Positions 47,184-59,920 of a stretch of 64,000 bases of DNA are shown piece by piece. The notes under the pieces are model-generated. The model had not been told where the DNA came from. It made no database searches and was given only the letters and a program-made list of their open reading frames with translations. Source of the stretch: Tetrastigma voinierianum (Eukaryota; Streptophyta; Magnoliopsida; Vitales; Vitaceae). The first letter of the stretch is position 1; every line of letters begins with the position of its first letter. The stretch covers positions 124,001-188,000 of the forward strand of contig JAEQBH010000288.1 in the NCBI GenBank assembly GCA_016808115.1, given 5' to 3'. The translations under genes and the position numbers were made by a program.

Positions 47184-47527
47184 CATTTGGATAAACGATT
47201 TCTATTACCCCATTCGGTCTACTGGTCCCGAAAATTTTATTTCTTTTCTCAATTATTTAAATGAACTTTTTAACTCACGCCATTTTTCTCGACCGGGCTT
47301 TTTCGTAAAAATCTCGTCCTCGAAGTCACTAACGATTTATCACCCAGAAATTCTAAAATATTCGAGACCGTCTCAGGTTGACGAACTCGGGTCACTTTCA
47401 GATTTCTCGCGAGACGAATTTAACGGGCGCAAATTGCTTGGCCATCCGAGATCTAGAGAATTTTCTGCTAACCGAAATTACCGTTTACCTTTTTTCGTAA
47501 AAATTGAATTTTTTTCTCGGTTTTACT
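45664..47527 (-). repeat. LTR1 of array G (3' LTR)
   Basis: Plus strand TGGGTACCGAATCACCTGGG to TTTTTCTCGGTTTTAC. It contains CAACTATATTCCAATAGTCC, the tandem CCATATAATTGAG and AATTTTATCTCCAATGGCC motifs near 46560-46690, and an (ATT)n run at 47140-47182. Confidence 0.8.
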
Positions 47528-47537
47528 TTCTCCCTTA
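47528..47537 (-). promoter_or_regulatory. Polypurine tract next to LTR1 (array G)
   Basis: The minus strand reads TTAAGGGAGAA right before the LTR. The corresponding stretch next to LTR2 reads TTAAGGGAAAA. This is the usual second-strand primer position. Confidence 0.55.
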
Positions 47538-47579
47538 ATGCACTTCGTCCCCGAATTCACGGACATACGCATCACTAAG

Positions 47580-48530
47580 CATGCATATGCTACCTTCTAT
47601 TAACCTAAGACCGTCGGGTAAGGATAACCCGCCTCAGGTCACAATCACTGACAACCCGATGGCTGTCAATTCATCCATGTCAAGAATGACATCAACAACC
47701 AATATGTCTACCACCCTAAGGTCCACCACGCTTCCGCTGCGCAACTCTGATCTATCCCTGACCTAGATGGTCGTGGCTCTAGAACCCTCGTGAACTTGAA
47801 GCCCTGGGCTTCTTCCCCGAACTAGAAGACTCACTCTCCTTCCTCTCCTTGACACTAGCACTGTGATCCCGAGTGCCCGAGCATCCTCGATCTCTCTTTC
47901 TATGTCGTATCGCCCCAACCATGGAGTCCATGTGTCCCGTAGGCGTAAGTCCTACTATCTTGCCCCGAATGGACAACTTCACCACCTCAATCTCCTAACT
48001 CGCCATGTCCGTGGCCACGTAATCATCGAAGAAAACGGGCCAGCCTGAATCTAGCCACGTAATCCATCACAGACATCGTTCTCGCCTCAGCTCTAGGAAC
48101 TCTTGGGCCTTGGCATGTCTAGTAGTGGCCGGAAAATACTTGCTCATAAAGAGCCCATGGAACTCTGCCCAAGTTATTGCATCTAAATCCCTAGAAGTCT
48201 TAACCTAGTCCCACCACACTTGGAACTCACCCTCTAGCTGGAACGCAGCTAGCCTGATCTTGGCTGCATCGGAGGTAATATCCATAGCCTCCAATACATT
48301 CTCAATATGCCGGAACCAATGATTTTCCACCATCGGATCTCGCAAACGCCGAGAATGACAGACTTAAATCTCGAGGTTACTTCTACCGACTACCAAATTC
48401 AAGATCAGCCTGGCGTAATGGCAAAGAAAAGTAAACCCCAACAATTTAGAACAAGGCCCGCCGGTCACTGGTGCTGGCTAACATCTGTGGACGCACTCCT
48501 CACGCCCTTCTATCAACTTGCCATCTAATA
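47580..48530 (-). pseudogene. gag fused to protease remnant, internal 1 of array G
   Basis: The minus frame 47779-47985 gives VKLSIRGKIVGLTPTG, HMDSMVGAI and SASVKERKESESSSSGKKPR, the Del/Tekay gag block also seen in element L (59591-59785). Upstream pieces to about 48530 include WALYEQVFSGHY and a TMSVMDYVARF-like piece. Then, with no zinc finger, ELRSGSVVDLRVVDILVVDV and ILDMDELTA follow at 47640-47740, equal to the protease block DVILGMDWLTAHR. The join marks a deletion between gag and late protease. The protein is broken by stops. Confidence 0.75.
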
Positions 48531-49001
48531 CATGCCAAACGGCAACAACTTTATTTAATCTCATTTCAGTCGAACTAGTAATGCACATGTCAATTACTAA
48601 TAGACCTAACAACCATGAACTGACCCGTTCATCGCCTAAGTGGTGCTACTTGCCAACCACTCCTTTTATTTATTTCAATAAAATTCAATACTTTCAGGTT
48701 CATTTCATTTTTCGAACCCCTAAGGTTATAGTTCCTAACCTTAGCATTCCACTTCTTCCTATATACATTATGCCATGCATATAATTTTCCCGTGCACTAA
48801 CAACGCAATCACACAATCACAAACATGGAAAACATATCCGAACACAACACGAAACACACCATGCATGCAGTGGTCTAAACTGGCCCCATGAACTCCTAGG
48901 CATTCGTACTAAACTCCGATGTACTGCCATGACGCCAAGAGATCACTTCACGCCAATAGCAACGCCTGCTTCATGTCCCCTGCCACCAGGTACCGTGATA
49001 C

Positions 49002-49014
49002 CATGCTCGATACC
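49002..49014 (-). promoter_or_regulatory. Primer-binding site, initiator tRNA-Met type (array G, LTR2)
   Basis: The minus strand reads TGGTATCGAGCATG just inside LTR2; the tRNA-iMet complement is TGGTATCAGAGC. This fixes the element's orientation as minus. The equivalent next to LTR3 is more decayed. Confidence 0.65.
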
Positions 49015-49020
49015 AAGCCG

Positions 49021-50872
49021 TGACGCCTCAAAAACCCGGGTTTGTTGACTTCCACAACTCATGGAAAATCATACGCCCCCATCACGAGACGCATACATGA
49101 GTAAAAATGGCCACTTGGGCCCATACACCAATACTCACAAAATAAATATCCTAACTATATTCCAATAGTCCAAGAGTTATACATTTATCTAATCTCAAAT
49201 ACATATTAAAATCTATATTTCTAATACATATTATCCAAAAACATCAAAGCTAATAACCCGCTTTTCAAAATCGGTCTCTAAGAAGAGCCGCCTTCTCGAA
49301 CACCCCCGTACCAAAATGTTCTCATTGCAGGTGAGCTATCACCTAGTAGAGGAATCACCCTAAATGGGTTACTTCACCCAAGTGCATATGCAATGTCTAA
49401 TTTAAACACACTCCAAGTAAATACGTGATCCTACTTGGAATGTCTACATGCCCGTTCCTCATGTCTCGAGTCCTCACCGACTCTCTCACATTTGCCTAAG
49501 CTAGTGTATGAGAAAAAATAACATTTTCAAAACAAAACCATGTTCTAAAATATACTACCGAAGTGTCGGTAAAAATATGGGACTACCCTCCGAGGCTAAT
49601 CTGGCTGGTGAGCTTCCAAATACCATGGTCCTCATCCGAATGATTTGTTGGCCCATCAACTCAATTCCTCCTGGAAATCATCTGTGTGAAATTCCTTTTG
49701 CAAACTATGTTCTTTTTGGTAATACATACAGTCATGACTAACACCTAATTTCTAGGTTACCCAAAGGTATATGAAATGCATTATGCCATTTAAACTATTT
49801 ATACAATATATATAATAATATATTAATTATGCAACATTCTCAAATTTGCAATTCACAATTCTACATAATTCAACAATATGGATCAAACACCTAAATTAGC
49901 TCTACTTTGAGCACTCCACATAATTTCATCTACATTTATACTACAATTATTCATATAATTGAGTAAATCACAATTTTATCTCCAATGACCTATACTCACA
50001 GTTATATTCCATATAATTGAGCAAATCATAATTTTATCTCCAATGGCCTATATTAATAAAACACAATTCTATTATATAAATTATGATACAAACACTCCAA
50101 ATAGTCCCTACACACACAATGGGATCATCCAAATGGGTTCCAGTACCTCTCCAAAAATTTCCACACTCTGCCCCAAGATTTGGGACTCGATCAAACGGTC
50201 ACTCACTTCGCCTCAAACCCACACAAGCATTTACAAACACTTAAATAAGGTAAAACAAGTAGGATAAAACCCCCACTCACAGTTTTTCAAACTCCAACTT
50301 TTTCGTGTGTCCACGCGTAGCTCAGTCACAGAGATCACCTTACCTTTCAGCCCCGACAAATCCGATCAACCGACATTTTCGTAGATCCAAAACTAAGAAA
50401 GAAAAATAAAAATAAAACATATTCTCTCTCCGCTCCCTACCCCAGACGCCGCTCTTTCTTTTTGCATTGATTTTTTCCTTTTATTATGATTATAATATTA
50501 TACTATTATTATTATTATTATCATTTGGATAAACGATTTATATTGCCCCATTCGGGTCCATTTCTGTCCCGAAAAATTTTATTTCTTTTCACTTCAATTA
50601 TTTTAAATGAACTTTTAACCACGCCATTTTCTTCGACTTTCGAGATTTTCGTGAAAAATCTCGCCCTCAAGTCATCGGGCGATTATCACCCGTAAATTGT
50701 GAAATATCGACCGTCTCTGTGGTTGACGAAACTTTTTCTTGCCACGATTTCAAGAGCACGAATTTAACGGTGTAGTCCGCTTCTCACATCCGAGATTTAG
50801 AGAATTTTCTGCTTGTAATCGAAATTACCGTTTTAATTTTTTTCAAAATTAATTTTTTCTCGGGCTTTACTT
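49021..50872 (-). repeat. LTR2 of array G (shared middle LTR)
   Basis: Plus strand TGACGCCTCAAAAACCCGGG to TCTCGGGCTTTAC. It is colinear with LTR1 and LTR3 and has a shorter (ATT)n run near 50500-50521. Confidence 0.8.
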
Positions 50873-50929
50873 TTCCCTTAACAGAATTTCGTCTCGAATT
50901 CAAGCACATACGCATCACTCATGCATATG

Positions 50930-51880
50930 CTACCTTACAACTCTAAGACTCCGTGTCGGGTATGATAACCCGCCAAAGTCATTAACCACCGACAACCCGA
51001 TGGTCACAATTCATCCAGCGTCAAGAATTACATCAACAACCGGTTATGTCTACCACCCTAAGGTCCATCATTTTAGCTGTGGCGCAACTCTGATCTATCC
51101 CTGACCCAGATGGTCGTGGCTCTAGGAACCCTCGGAACTCTGAAGCCCCGGGCTCTTCCCCCCAATCAGAAGAAGACCCACTCTCCTTCCCCTCACACTA
51201 ACCTGATCCCAGTGCCCGAGCATCTCGATCTCTCTCTCTATGGGTCCAGGCTGTCCCAACCATGGAGTCCATGTCCCGTAGGCGTCCTACCATCCCGCCC
51301 CCAATGACAACTCAAACTAATTCTCAAATCTCCTAACTCTTGCCATCCAGGGTCACGCACCAAGAAACTGCTAGCTCAGAATTCAGCCACGTAATCCACT
51401 ACGCCATCGTTTCCCCTCGCCTCAGCCTCTAGGAACTTTGGGCCTTGGCATGTCTAGTAGTGGCCGAAACACTGTCAGAAGAGCCCATGGAACTCCGCCA
51501 AGTTATTGCATCTAAACTCAGATTTTAACCAAATCCCACCACACTGAACTCACCCTAGCTGAACGCACTACTGATTCACGCATCGAAATATCCAGCCTCC
51601 AATACATTCTCAATTTGTCGGAACCAATGGTTTGCCAACATTGATCCTCCCCAAACGCCGAGAACATGACTTAAATCTCCGAGGTTACTCCTGACCTCCC
51701 CGACTACCCGCCACCGCACTAGCCTATGCAGTCTGCCAGTGCAACCTCAAATGTACTCAAGAAGGTCCACTGGCCAAGACACGTGGTGCTTACTAACATG
51801 ATCGCACTTACGTCCTCGGGCTCGACTTGCTATATACCCATGTCAATGGCGAATAACTTTATTTAACTCATTTCTGTATC
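50930..51880 (-). pseudogene. gag fused to protease remnant, internal 2 of array G
   Basis: Colinear with 47580-48530 and carrying the same gag-protease join: the plus-strand phrase GGTCGTGGCTCTAGGAACCC and the CCGACAACCCGATGG segment occur in both. It is more frameshifted, so gag motifs are visible only in short pieces. Same role and same loss of pol. Confidence 0.7.
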
Positions 51881-52323
51881 GAACTAGTAATGCAAATACA
51901 AGAATAATAATGTCTTAATTAACCATGAATCGAATTCCATTCATCGCCTAAGCAGGATACTTACAACCACTCCTTTTATTTATTTCCAATAAAATTCAAT
52001 ACTTTCTGCCCCCATTTTTTCAACCCTCATGTTATAGTTCCAACCTTAGCATTCCACTTCTTCCTATATGCATGCCATGCACTTTCTCCCGCGCACTAAC
52101 GACTCAATCACTTAATCACAAACATGGAACACATATTCAACACAAATACCGAAACACACCATGCTTGCAAAGTGGTTCAAACTCGTCCCATGCACTCCTA
52201 GGTATTCGTGCAAACAAACTCCGCGCTGCCATGACGCTAGTATCAAATTTCACCGCAATAGCAATGGCCTAAGCCCATGTCCCCCGCTCCCAGTACTCGC
52301 ATACCCATGCTCACAACAAGCCG
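51881..52323 (-). other. gag N-terminal and leader remnant, internal 2 of array G
   Basis: Matches 48531-49020 in internal 1 (ACCATGAATCGAATTCC with CATCGCCTAAG; TATGCATGCCATGCA; GAAACACACCATGC). No readable protein. Confidence 0.55.
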
Positions 52324-54176
52324 TGGACGAACTAAAACTCCGGGGTCTCGTTGACTACTCCGTCAACTCGCGAGGGGACCGCACGTCTCGTATCACGAGA
52401 CGACACCGAGTAAATATGGCCACTTAAATTCATAAACCAATACTCACAAAATAAATATCCCAACTATATTCCAATAGTTCAAGAGTTATACATTTATCTT
52501 ACTACAAATACATATTAAAATCTATATTTCTAATACATATTATCCAAAAACATCAGGCTACAACCCGCTGTAATCGTCTTGGCACAGCCGCTTCCTTCGA
52601 ACAACACCCCCGTACCTGAAAAAAATGTTCCTCGATTGTGGTGAGCTATCATTCAATAGTGGAATCACCCTAAATGGGTTACTTCCACCTAAGTGCATAT
52701 GCAATGTCTAATTTAAACACACACACTCAAGTAAATACGTGATCCTACTTGAATGTCTATATGCCCGCTCCCATGTCTCGAAGTCTTCACCGACTCCCCA
52801 CACTTGCCTGGGTTATGTATTTAAAAATAACATTTTCAAACAAAACTTGCTGTTTTGTAAATATACCACCAAGTGTCGGCAAAATATGGACTGCCCTCCG
52901 AGGCGAATTGCTGGGTGAGCTTCCAAACAATCATGGTCCTCATCCGAAATGATTTGTTGGCCCATCTCCCAACCCAACTCTCCTGAAATCATCCTGTGAA
53001 ATTCCTTTTGCAACCATGTTTTTCGTAAATCTGTCATGCACTAACACCTAATCTCTAGGTTACCTAAAGGTATATGAAATGCATTATGCCATTTCCAAAA
53101 CCATTTATACAATTTATATACTAATATTTTAATTATGCAACATTCTCAAATTTGTACTACACCACATGCACCAACAATATGGATCAAACAACACCCAAAT
53201 TAGATCACTTGAGCAATTCACAATTTCATTTCCAATGGCCTATACTCACAATTATATTCCATATAATTGAGTAAATTACAATTTTATCTCCAATGACCTA
53301 TACTCACAATTATATTCCATATAATTGAGCAAATCATAATTTTATCTCCAATGGCCTATACACAAAAACACAATTTATTATATAAATTATGATACAAACA
53401 CCCCAAACAGCCCCTACACAGTCACAGACTGTCCAAATGGGCTCCAAAAATTCTCCAAAATATTCCACACTTCGGTTCCAAGATTTGGGACCGATCAACC
53501 TGGCCACTCACTTCGCCTCAAACCACAAGCATTTACAAACACTTAAACAAGGTAAAACAAGTAAGATAAAACCTCACTCACGTAGTTTGTCAAAACTCCA
53601 ACTTTTGGTGTCCACGCGTAGCTCTCTATCGCAGATCAATTTTACCTTCAAATTTCGATGAAATCCGACAGCCCGATTTTTCATAAATCAAAGAAACTAA
53701 GAAAGAAAAAATAAAATAAAACATATTCTCTCTTCCGCTTCCCTTCCCCGCACGCCTCTCGCCTTTCTTTGATTGATTTTTTTCCTTTATTGGCGATTAT
53801 AATTATATTATTATTATTATTATTATCATTCGATAAACGATTTATATCGGGCTTCATTCGTCCATTTTTTGTCCCGAAATTTTATTTATTTCGCTCAATT
53901 GTTTTAAAATGAACTTTAACTCATGCCATTTTTTCTCGATCACTTTCGAGATTTCGTAAAATCTCGCCCCCGAAGTCCCCGACGATTTATCCATTATAAA
54001 TTCAAAATATTCGACCGTCTCGCACTTGACGAATTTTTTCCGGGTCACTAGATTTCACAGACAAATTCTAACTACATACCGCTTTGTCATCCGAGATCTA
54101 GAGAATTTTCGGTTTTCAACTGAAATTACCGTTTTACCCTTTTTCAGAAAAATTGAATTTTTTCTCGGGTTTTACA
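52324..54176 (-). repeat. LTR3 of array G (5' LTR)
   Basis: Plus strand TGGACGAACTAAAACTCCGG to TTCTCGGGTTTTACA, the cleanest right end of the three. Copia sequence (ATATCTACTCTCCAACTTGA) follows directly. Confidence 0.8.
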
Positions 54177-54192
54177 ATATCTACTCTCCAAC

Positions 54193-54203
54193 TTGAGGGG
54201 GAG
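54193..54203 (+). promoter_or_regulatory. Polypurine tract of copia element
   Basis: TTGAGGGGGAG immediately before the 3' LTR, the standard plant copia form. Confidence 0.85.
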
Positions 54204-54421
54204 TGTTGGAAAGTTAATATTCCTAAAACTTCAATTATAAGAATAGATGATTTGTATATATTAGTCTTCCTATTATAATCCTTGATTTATAGCTAGATAG
54301 CCTAGAATGTAGTAGCTAATTGCTGACTTGTAGGAAAAGAATACAAATCTTCTTGCATAATTACACTCTTCAATATCAATGATATTTATTCAGCCAATTC
54401 CCTCTATTATTCATCTTTTCA
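54204..54421 (+). repeat. 3' LTR of copia element
   Basis: 218 bp, TGTTGGAAAGTTAATATTCC to TTATTCATCTTTTCA; partner of 31272-31488, now 22.7 kb away. Confidence 0.9.
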
Positions 54422-54534
54422 CTTTCCTCTTAATATTTTTAGAACTAGAACGAACAATGAACAAGCAAAATGAATAATTCATTTTGTATAACTAAAGCTT
54501 TGGTCTAATCAAGAGAAGTATTTATACATAAATA

Positions 54535-54541
<7 letters not shown>

Positions 54542-54598
<57 letters not shown>
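54542..54598. repeat. (TA)n microsatellite
   Basis: About 28 uninterrupted TA units in the AT-rich repeat. Confidence 0.95.
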
Positions 54599-54601
<3 letters not shown>

Positions 54602-55542
54602 ATATTCATACTTACTATGTGAAATTAATAAATAAATAAAAATAAAATGAAAATATATATTAAATTTTTTGCAAAATGTATTGGGGGAGCATAATATTTA
54701 GATGCGATAGTGTAAAAATAATTTTTTCAATTTGAAAAAACAGCTGATTCAAGGTCTTATTTATGTAGATATTACAAACTTGTATTTTTTTTTACTTATT
54801 ATAGAAACTTGATTATCAGAAATTTAATTAAAATAAAATTATAATTGGCAAAACTGATAATTCCTAATAATAACATGTAAAATATAAGTATTAAACTCAT
54901 ATGAGAGAAAATCATAGCCCAACTTAGAAAATTAGGTTAAGATAATTGTTAAATATATTTAAAAAAAAAAACATCTTTCTTAGATTTGTTTGAAAAACTA
55001 TCCTCTTTAGACACTTATAATATTTTTCAGTTTATTTGCCTCTTAAACATCATCTCAACTCTCACTATATTTTTTTATATTCTTTTCAAAATTTCTCTAT
55101 AATGCATTCATATCTAACATTTAATCATTTATGCTAGTATGGTTAATTTCATCTTCAACTTTTGTTTCTCTTTCTTACTTTGTCTTATAAAGAGATATGG
55201 ATAAGACTGTGATCGTATATAAAAACTATATATGCTAGTAAAATTATAATAATTAATGTGGGTGTACTACACCAATTTTGTCCTTTTTATGCCTATTATA
55301 GAAGAACCCATCAGATAATTCCTTTTTCCCTCCTCACCTACATCGTTCAAATGAGAATTTTAAAACTTGTATCTAAATCTATCATCACAATCCATTTTTA
55401 CTTTTAATTTTCCCTATTTTATTTTCTTTGTTTTTTCATGCTTATTTCTCTCAATATTTTTAGAACTAGTACGAAACATTAAACTATAAAAAATTAAAAT
55501 TTCATGGTTTATTGCTAAAGCTATGGTCAAATCCGGACAATT

Positions 55543-55670
<128 letters not shown>

Positions 55671-55690
55671 ATATATATGACTAATATAAG

Positions 55691-56002
55691 TGAGTGTTCC
55701 AAGTCACAATCCTTGATGTTCGGATTGTGATCTCATTCTAACTTTAGTGCAGTATGTTCGAACTTCCCCTAGGACTTAATGTGTGCCGAGCAAATGTAAT
55801 ATAATTTCAATAAAGTAAAAGCACACAATCTTTTATGTGGTTCGACAACTTGCCTATGTCCACGGGGCCGAGCCTAAATGCAAGGATTCAAGGTTTACAA
55901 TTAGTTTTATGTGGTACGTGACTCCCTCTCTACTCACGACCCTTTTGAAACCTAATCACTCATAGTGGAATTCATAATGAACTTCCTCTATTCCTCTCTC
56001 TA
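55691..56002. other. Fragment with a plant LTR-like motif
   Basis: Contains AAGCACACAATCTTTTATGT, then GGTTCGACAACTTGCCTATG and TCCACGG, wording common in plant LTR or TRIM-type repeats. No paired copy is in the window. Confidence 0.4.
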
Positions 56003-58695
56003 CTGTGAAAACCCAGATAAATTTGAACTTTTTCAAACAAAAAGGCAAAAGTGGTGGATTACCACTACTGTACAGGTTGAAAGCTTGGAAAATTTTCTAT
56101 ATCTCGGATGACGAAACAGGCCTCACCGTTGAGTTCTCCTTGAGAAATCTAGTTGTCCAGATGAATTTCGTCTAATTCTGAAACGGTCAGAATTTCACAT
56201 ACTTCGAGGCGAAACGGATGAATGGCAGGGATACAAGTGGCGAGGTGCCACATGGCATCATTACTGAGAATTAGGTGCCAAGGGTGGAAATGCCACATGG
56301 TTAAATGCATGGCACCCATTACAGGAAGGTGGAATGGATGTGAAGGCACATGCAAACCATGTGTCACTAAAATGGAGAATGAAAAAAAAAAAAGGAAAGA
56401 GAATTCTATCAAATGGAAAAAAGGTGATCAGTTCATAGAGGAGAAGCAGAACGGAAAGGAAAGGAAGGAAAGAAAGAAAAGGAAAGAAAAGAAAGGAAAG
56501 AAAGAAAGAAAAGAAAAGAAAGAGAGAAAGGAGAAGAAGGAAATGAAAGAAAAGGGGAAGAGCAACTATCGGATTTGGGACTACACTGCAAGAGGTAGGA
56601 ACCCCTCCTCCTTTGGCTTACTTCCTTTCTAAGGGTTGTGTTAAGGCCATATTTGAGGCCTTGTGTGGATTGTGTTGTGGGCATCTTGTATGCCACAACT
56701 TGCTTTAGAAATCTAGGTGGTCACGACTAGAATCTAGTGATATGTGTTAGTGATCCTAATAGGAGGGGAAATTTCTAGGTTACCCATGTGTTGTCTTGGT
56801 TTACAGCCTAGGCATGGCTGAAATGTCATGGCCATAGGTGGGCAATCCCGGGGCTGAACCCGGACTGTTTATGGCCTACACAAGGCGTGATTGTGTTTTG
56901 ATTTTTTGAATTTTTTTTTTTTGTATGATTGCATGGCCTAGTTTTGCACCATGTGAAGGCCAAGTTTGAGGCTCTCAGGCGAGTCAAGCTTGCGGAGCAT
57001 CAATTATGCCTCAACCGCTTAGGAAATCTAGATGGCCACAAATCTTTGAAATCCGTGGGTGTATTCGACATGGTCTATTATGTGTAAATGATGCAAGTGG
57101 ATCGGTTACATGAACGTGTTTTTTATGCATATTATAAACTGCCATGATGCATGTTAGATATATTTGGCATGATGTGGAGGTGGATTACATGCAGTAGATA
57201 TAAATATCTATGATACTTGGCGTGAAGCATGTTATAAGTTGTTCCAAGTAGCACTCAATTATACAAGGATTGTTCTAGAAAATTTCGCACACCCATGCGA
57301 AATTGGTAGCTTCAACTTTGGACGACCATAACTTTCAGCCCAAACTTCACATTCATGCTTCGACTCTATGGAAATTCTTTGAGTCTAGCATCTAACCATA
57401 TTCCAAAGTGGAATGGCATTTAGTGCTTACATATTTACGCTTTCATACTCTTTTCAAAGAGTCAGATCGACGCTTTCTAACCTGCTTTATGGCTTCAAGC
57501 TCATGGCCTCTGTAGGCCGCTTGGAAAGCTTGTGCAGCTATAAGGCCGTCAGGGTAGAGCTCAGGGTCTTGCTGTGGCTTATTTCTACAGCCTATGTATT
57601 GGTTGTTTGTTGTGCTGATTTATGTTGATATATGTGTGTTTAGATATATTGACATGGATGGATGTAAATTATATGCGGTTGATATAATTATCCATGATAC
57701 TGAGTATAAAACATGGTATGTAAATGTCTCATATAGCATTCATACAGTGGAATTTTTGCATTGCATATGCACAAGGACATCGCATTGAGTTAGGTGTGTG
57801 TGCATGGTTACGATCATTCACCATATTTAGTGGATTAGTGGTGGGCTCGGTACCTTGGATGACGTCCAATAGAGTCTCGCGGCTGTACAGCATGAAAAAA
57901 TACGCGGTGTCGGGTACATCAAGTAGGATAGACACTCCCGTGAAAGCCCCGGACTGTTCAAATGTACCGATGGTGAAAGTCCAAAGAGTTGGCATGCGAT
58001 CGGCCCTCGCGGGTAAGAACTCCCTGAAATCCGTGGCCCACAAATGCATAAACACACGGGACTTGATTTCATGGACATTGAAGCGGTATCCAATGGCTTC
58101 ACTTGTAAACTAAAAAGGGTCATCAAATGAAACATCGGTGATGATTTTTTTTTTCACACTTGGCATATGCATGTGTAAGGGAGTCGGTGAAGACTCGAGA
58201 TATGGGGCATGATGAGTCTCATCTCATTCATGGCATGTAGAAATTCCATGGTAGAAACTGCATTTTACGTGGGAATGTCGAAGGTGTGAACAAGGTATCG
58301 TACGTGCACTTGTGTGGGGAGTAGCCCTGTAGGAGACTTTCCTGCTGGGCGTGGCTCACCTTGCGTGGGAAAAGCATTTCGTGTGCAGATGTACACCGGT
58401 GGACGACGCTCAATCGAGGCCGCATTTGTGAAGAAATCCAAAATGTGGCTTTGAGGGAACTTGTTGAAACCTTTTGAATAAACTAGAGTTTTACGTAATA
58501 TTTGTATATAGAAGAGTTGTAAATCGAACTCTTGTGAACTGATTCGATAAACTTGTATATTTTTCTAAAATATATATGATTGAATGGATCCCGATGGATG
58601 GGACATGATAGAGTGGTATCGAGATATGCGATACCCACAAGTATTTCATCGGTTGATGGGTTGTCAAATGGACCACCGGTTTTAAAAGCCACATT
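56003..58695 (+). repeat. 5' LTR of element L
   Basis: Starts TGTGAAAACCCAGATAAAT and shares ATCTCGGATGACGAAACAGG with the G LTRs (reverse complement). It ends GGTTGATGGGTTGTCAAATG with AAAAGCCACA, matching the inverse of J's TGTGACACCCC start. 2.7 kb, longer than J and G. It includes a purine tract at 56447-56560, opposite in strand to the pyrimidine tract of I and J. The frames at 57413-58135 are not recognised and are taken as chance. Confidence 0.7.
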
Positions 58696-59022
58696 TGCAC
58701 GAGCCAAGGTGTATGAATACCTAGGCTCGATGGGATGGGCTTGTAATCGTATGCATTCATTGTGCAATTTTATGAATTATTGTGTAATAATGTACATAAG
58801 TCATGGATAATGCCTACAAATTGTGGGAAATATATGCATGATAGGATGTGTATAGAAAGCGAAGAACACTAGGGTTAGAGAACATAACCTTAGGGATTCA
58901 GAAAAAAATGAGCATGATAGTTCAGGAACTGATAATTGCTAATGTTTGGCATTATGCACCACTAAGGAAAGAAAAGAAGAAAAAAAAAGAAGAAATCTCA
59001 ATTTTCTATTTGACATGTGTAG
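58696..59022 (+). other. Leader of element L
   Basis: Short leader before gag. The primer site is degraded (GCCAAGGTGTATGAATACC). No TCGCGA repeats occur here, unlike element M. Confidence 0.45.
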
Positions 59023-59800
59023 ATGGCAAGTCGAGGACAGGGATGTAGAGGTCGTCCATGCGACAATAGCCAACCATCGGCTATTTTTTACCAACAGGCT
59101 TTTATAGAGGCTATGGGCGCTATAGTTGCCACCATTAGACATGCTAGTGCAGTTGGGCGTCAGGGAGGGTCGAGTAACCTCTAAAGGTTTAAAGCACATC
59201 ATCCCCAACATTCATGGGGGGAGGGGATCCGATGGTGGCTGAACATTGGTTCCGACAGGTTGAAAAGGTATTAAAGGCTATGGAGATCACCTCCGATGCA
59301 GCAAAGATAAGACTAGTTGTGCTCCAGTTAGAAGGTGAATCCCAGGTATGGTGGGATTGGGTCAAGACCTCAAAGAATCCGGAGGTAATGACATGGGGAG
59401 AATTCCGAGAGCTCTTCATAGGCAAGTTTTTTCCACCATCTGCTAGGCATGCAAAGGCTCGGGAATTTCTAGAGTTGAGACAAGGAGAGATGAAAGTACT
59501 ATAGTATGTGGCTAAGTTCACATAATTAGCCCGTTTTTCTGACGATTATGTGGCCACTGACATGGCCAAAATGAGATAATTTGAGGATGGTTGAAATTAT
59601 CCATCTGGGGTAAAATTATAGGACATGCCTTACAAGACATGGACTCAATGGTTAGGACATCTTTGATCATTGAGAGAGAGATAAAGGACATACGAAGCAT
59701 CCGGGATGCGGGTGCTAGTGAAAAGATAAAGAAGAGTAAGTCTTCTTCTAGCTCGGGAAAGAAGCAGAGAAATTCTGGTCCTTGAGGATTTCAAGGACAG
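59023..59800 (+). pseudogene. gag, Del/Tekay-like, degenerate (element L)
   Basis: The start chosen is the ATG at 59023, giving MASRGQGCRGRPCDNSQ and FIEAMGAIVATIRHAS. After a frameshift, 59214-59504 reads MVAEHWFRQVEKVLKAMEIT, AAKIRLVVLQLEGESQVWWD and WGEFRELFIGKFFPPSARHA, the core gag (Retrotrans_gag) of Del/Tekay elements. After another break, 59591-59785 gives KLSIWGKIIG, LQDMDSMV and IEREIKDIRSIRDAGA with a Ser/Lys-rich tail. Gag assembles the particle. Three frames are needed, so it is a pseudogene, but the core is well kept. Confidence 0.85.
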
Positions 59801-59849
59801 GGCCACGACTATCAGGGATAACGGCAGGTCAGGGCTCCTAGCTAGTCAG

Positions 59850-59920
59850 GGCCGATGACATGCTTCACGCCCATCACCGGACATGAGAAGCTACAAACAT
59901 CTCCTAGAGGCAAGGATCCC
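59850..59920 (+). pseudogene. gag zinc-knuckle remnant (element L)
   Basis: MTCFTPITGHEKLQTSP occupies the place of CFTCGQxGHxxxxCP. The first Cys and the Gly-His remain; two Cys are replaced, so metal binding is lost. Confidence 0.55.

Larger units (their letters stand above)
45664..54176 (-). mobile_element. Tandem gag-only Ty3 array G: LTR-int-LTR-int-LTR
   Basis: Three LTRs of about 1.85 kb (45664-47527, 49021-50872, 52324-54176) alternate with two internals of about 1.45-1.5 kb. Both internals read gag then a protease remnant on the minus strand, with all of RT, RNase H and integrase deleted. The same deletion in both internals shows they come from one deleted parent. Such gag-only LTR elements are known in plants as TR-GAG. 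The array sits between element B and the copia 3' end. Confidence 0.8.
31272..54421 (+). mobile_element. Ty1/copia element, split by nested insertions
   Basis: 5' LTR 31272-31488, initiator-Met primer site, gag, protease, integrase, RT and RNase H to about 36010. After 18 kb of inserted Ty3 elements (36100-54176) come the polypurine tract and 3' LTR (54204-54421). Both outer flanks are the AT-rich repeat: it stops at CTCATCAAAAGCC on the left and resumes at CTCTTAATATTTTTAGAACTAG on the right. The original element was about 5 kb. Confidence 0.85.

Noticed and set aside
56222..56696. 136-codon Lys/Glu-rich frame and a Phe/Ser/Leu-rich frame opposite
   Set aside because: Purine tract inside LTR L; composition alone explains the open frame.
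57413..58135. Several 60-130 codon frames as genes
   Set aside because: All lie in LTR L, overlap on both strands and match nothing I recognise.
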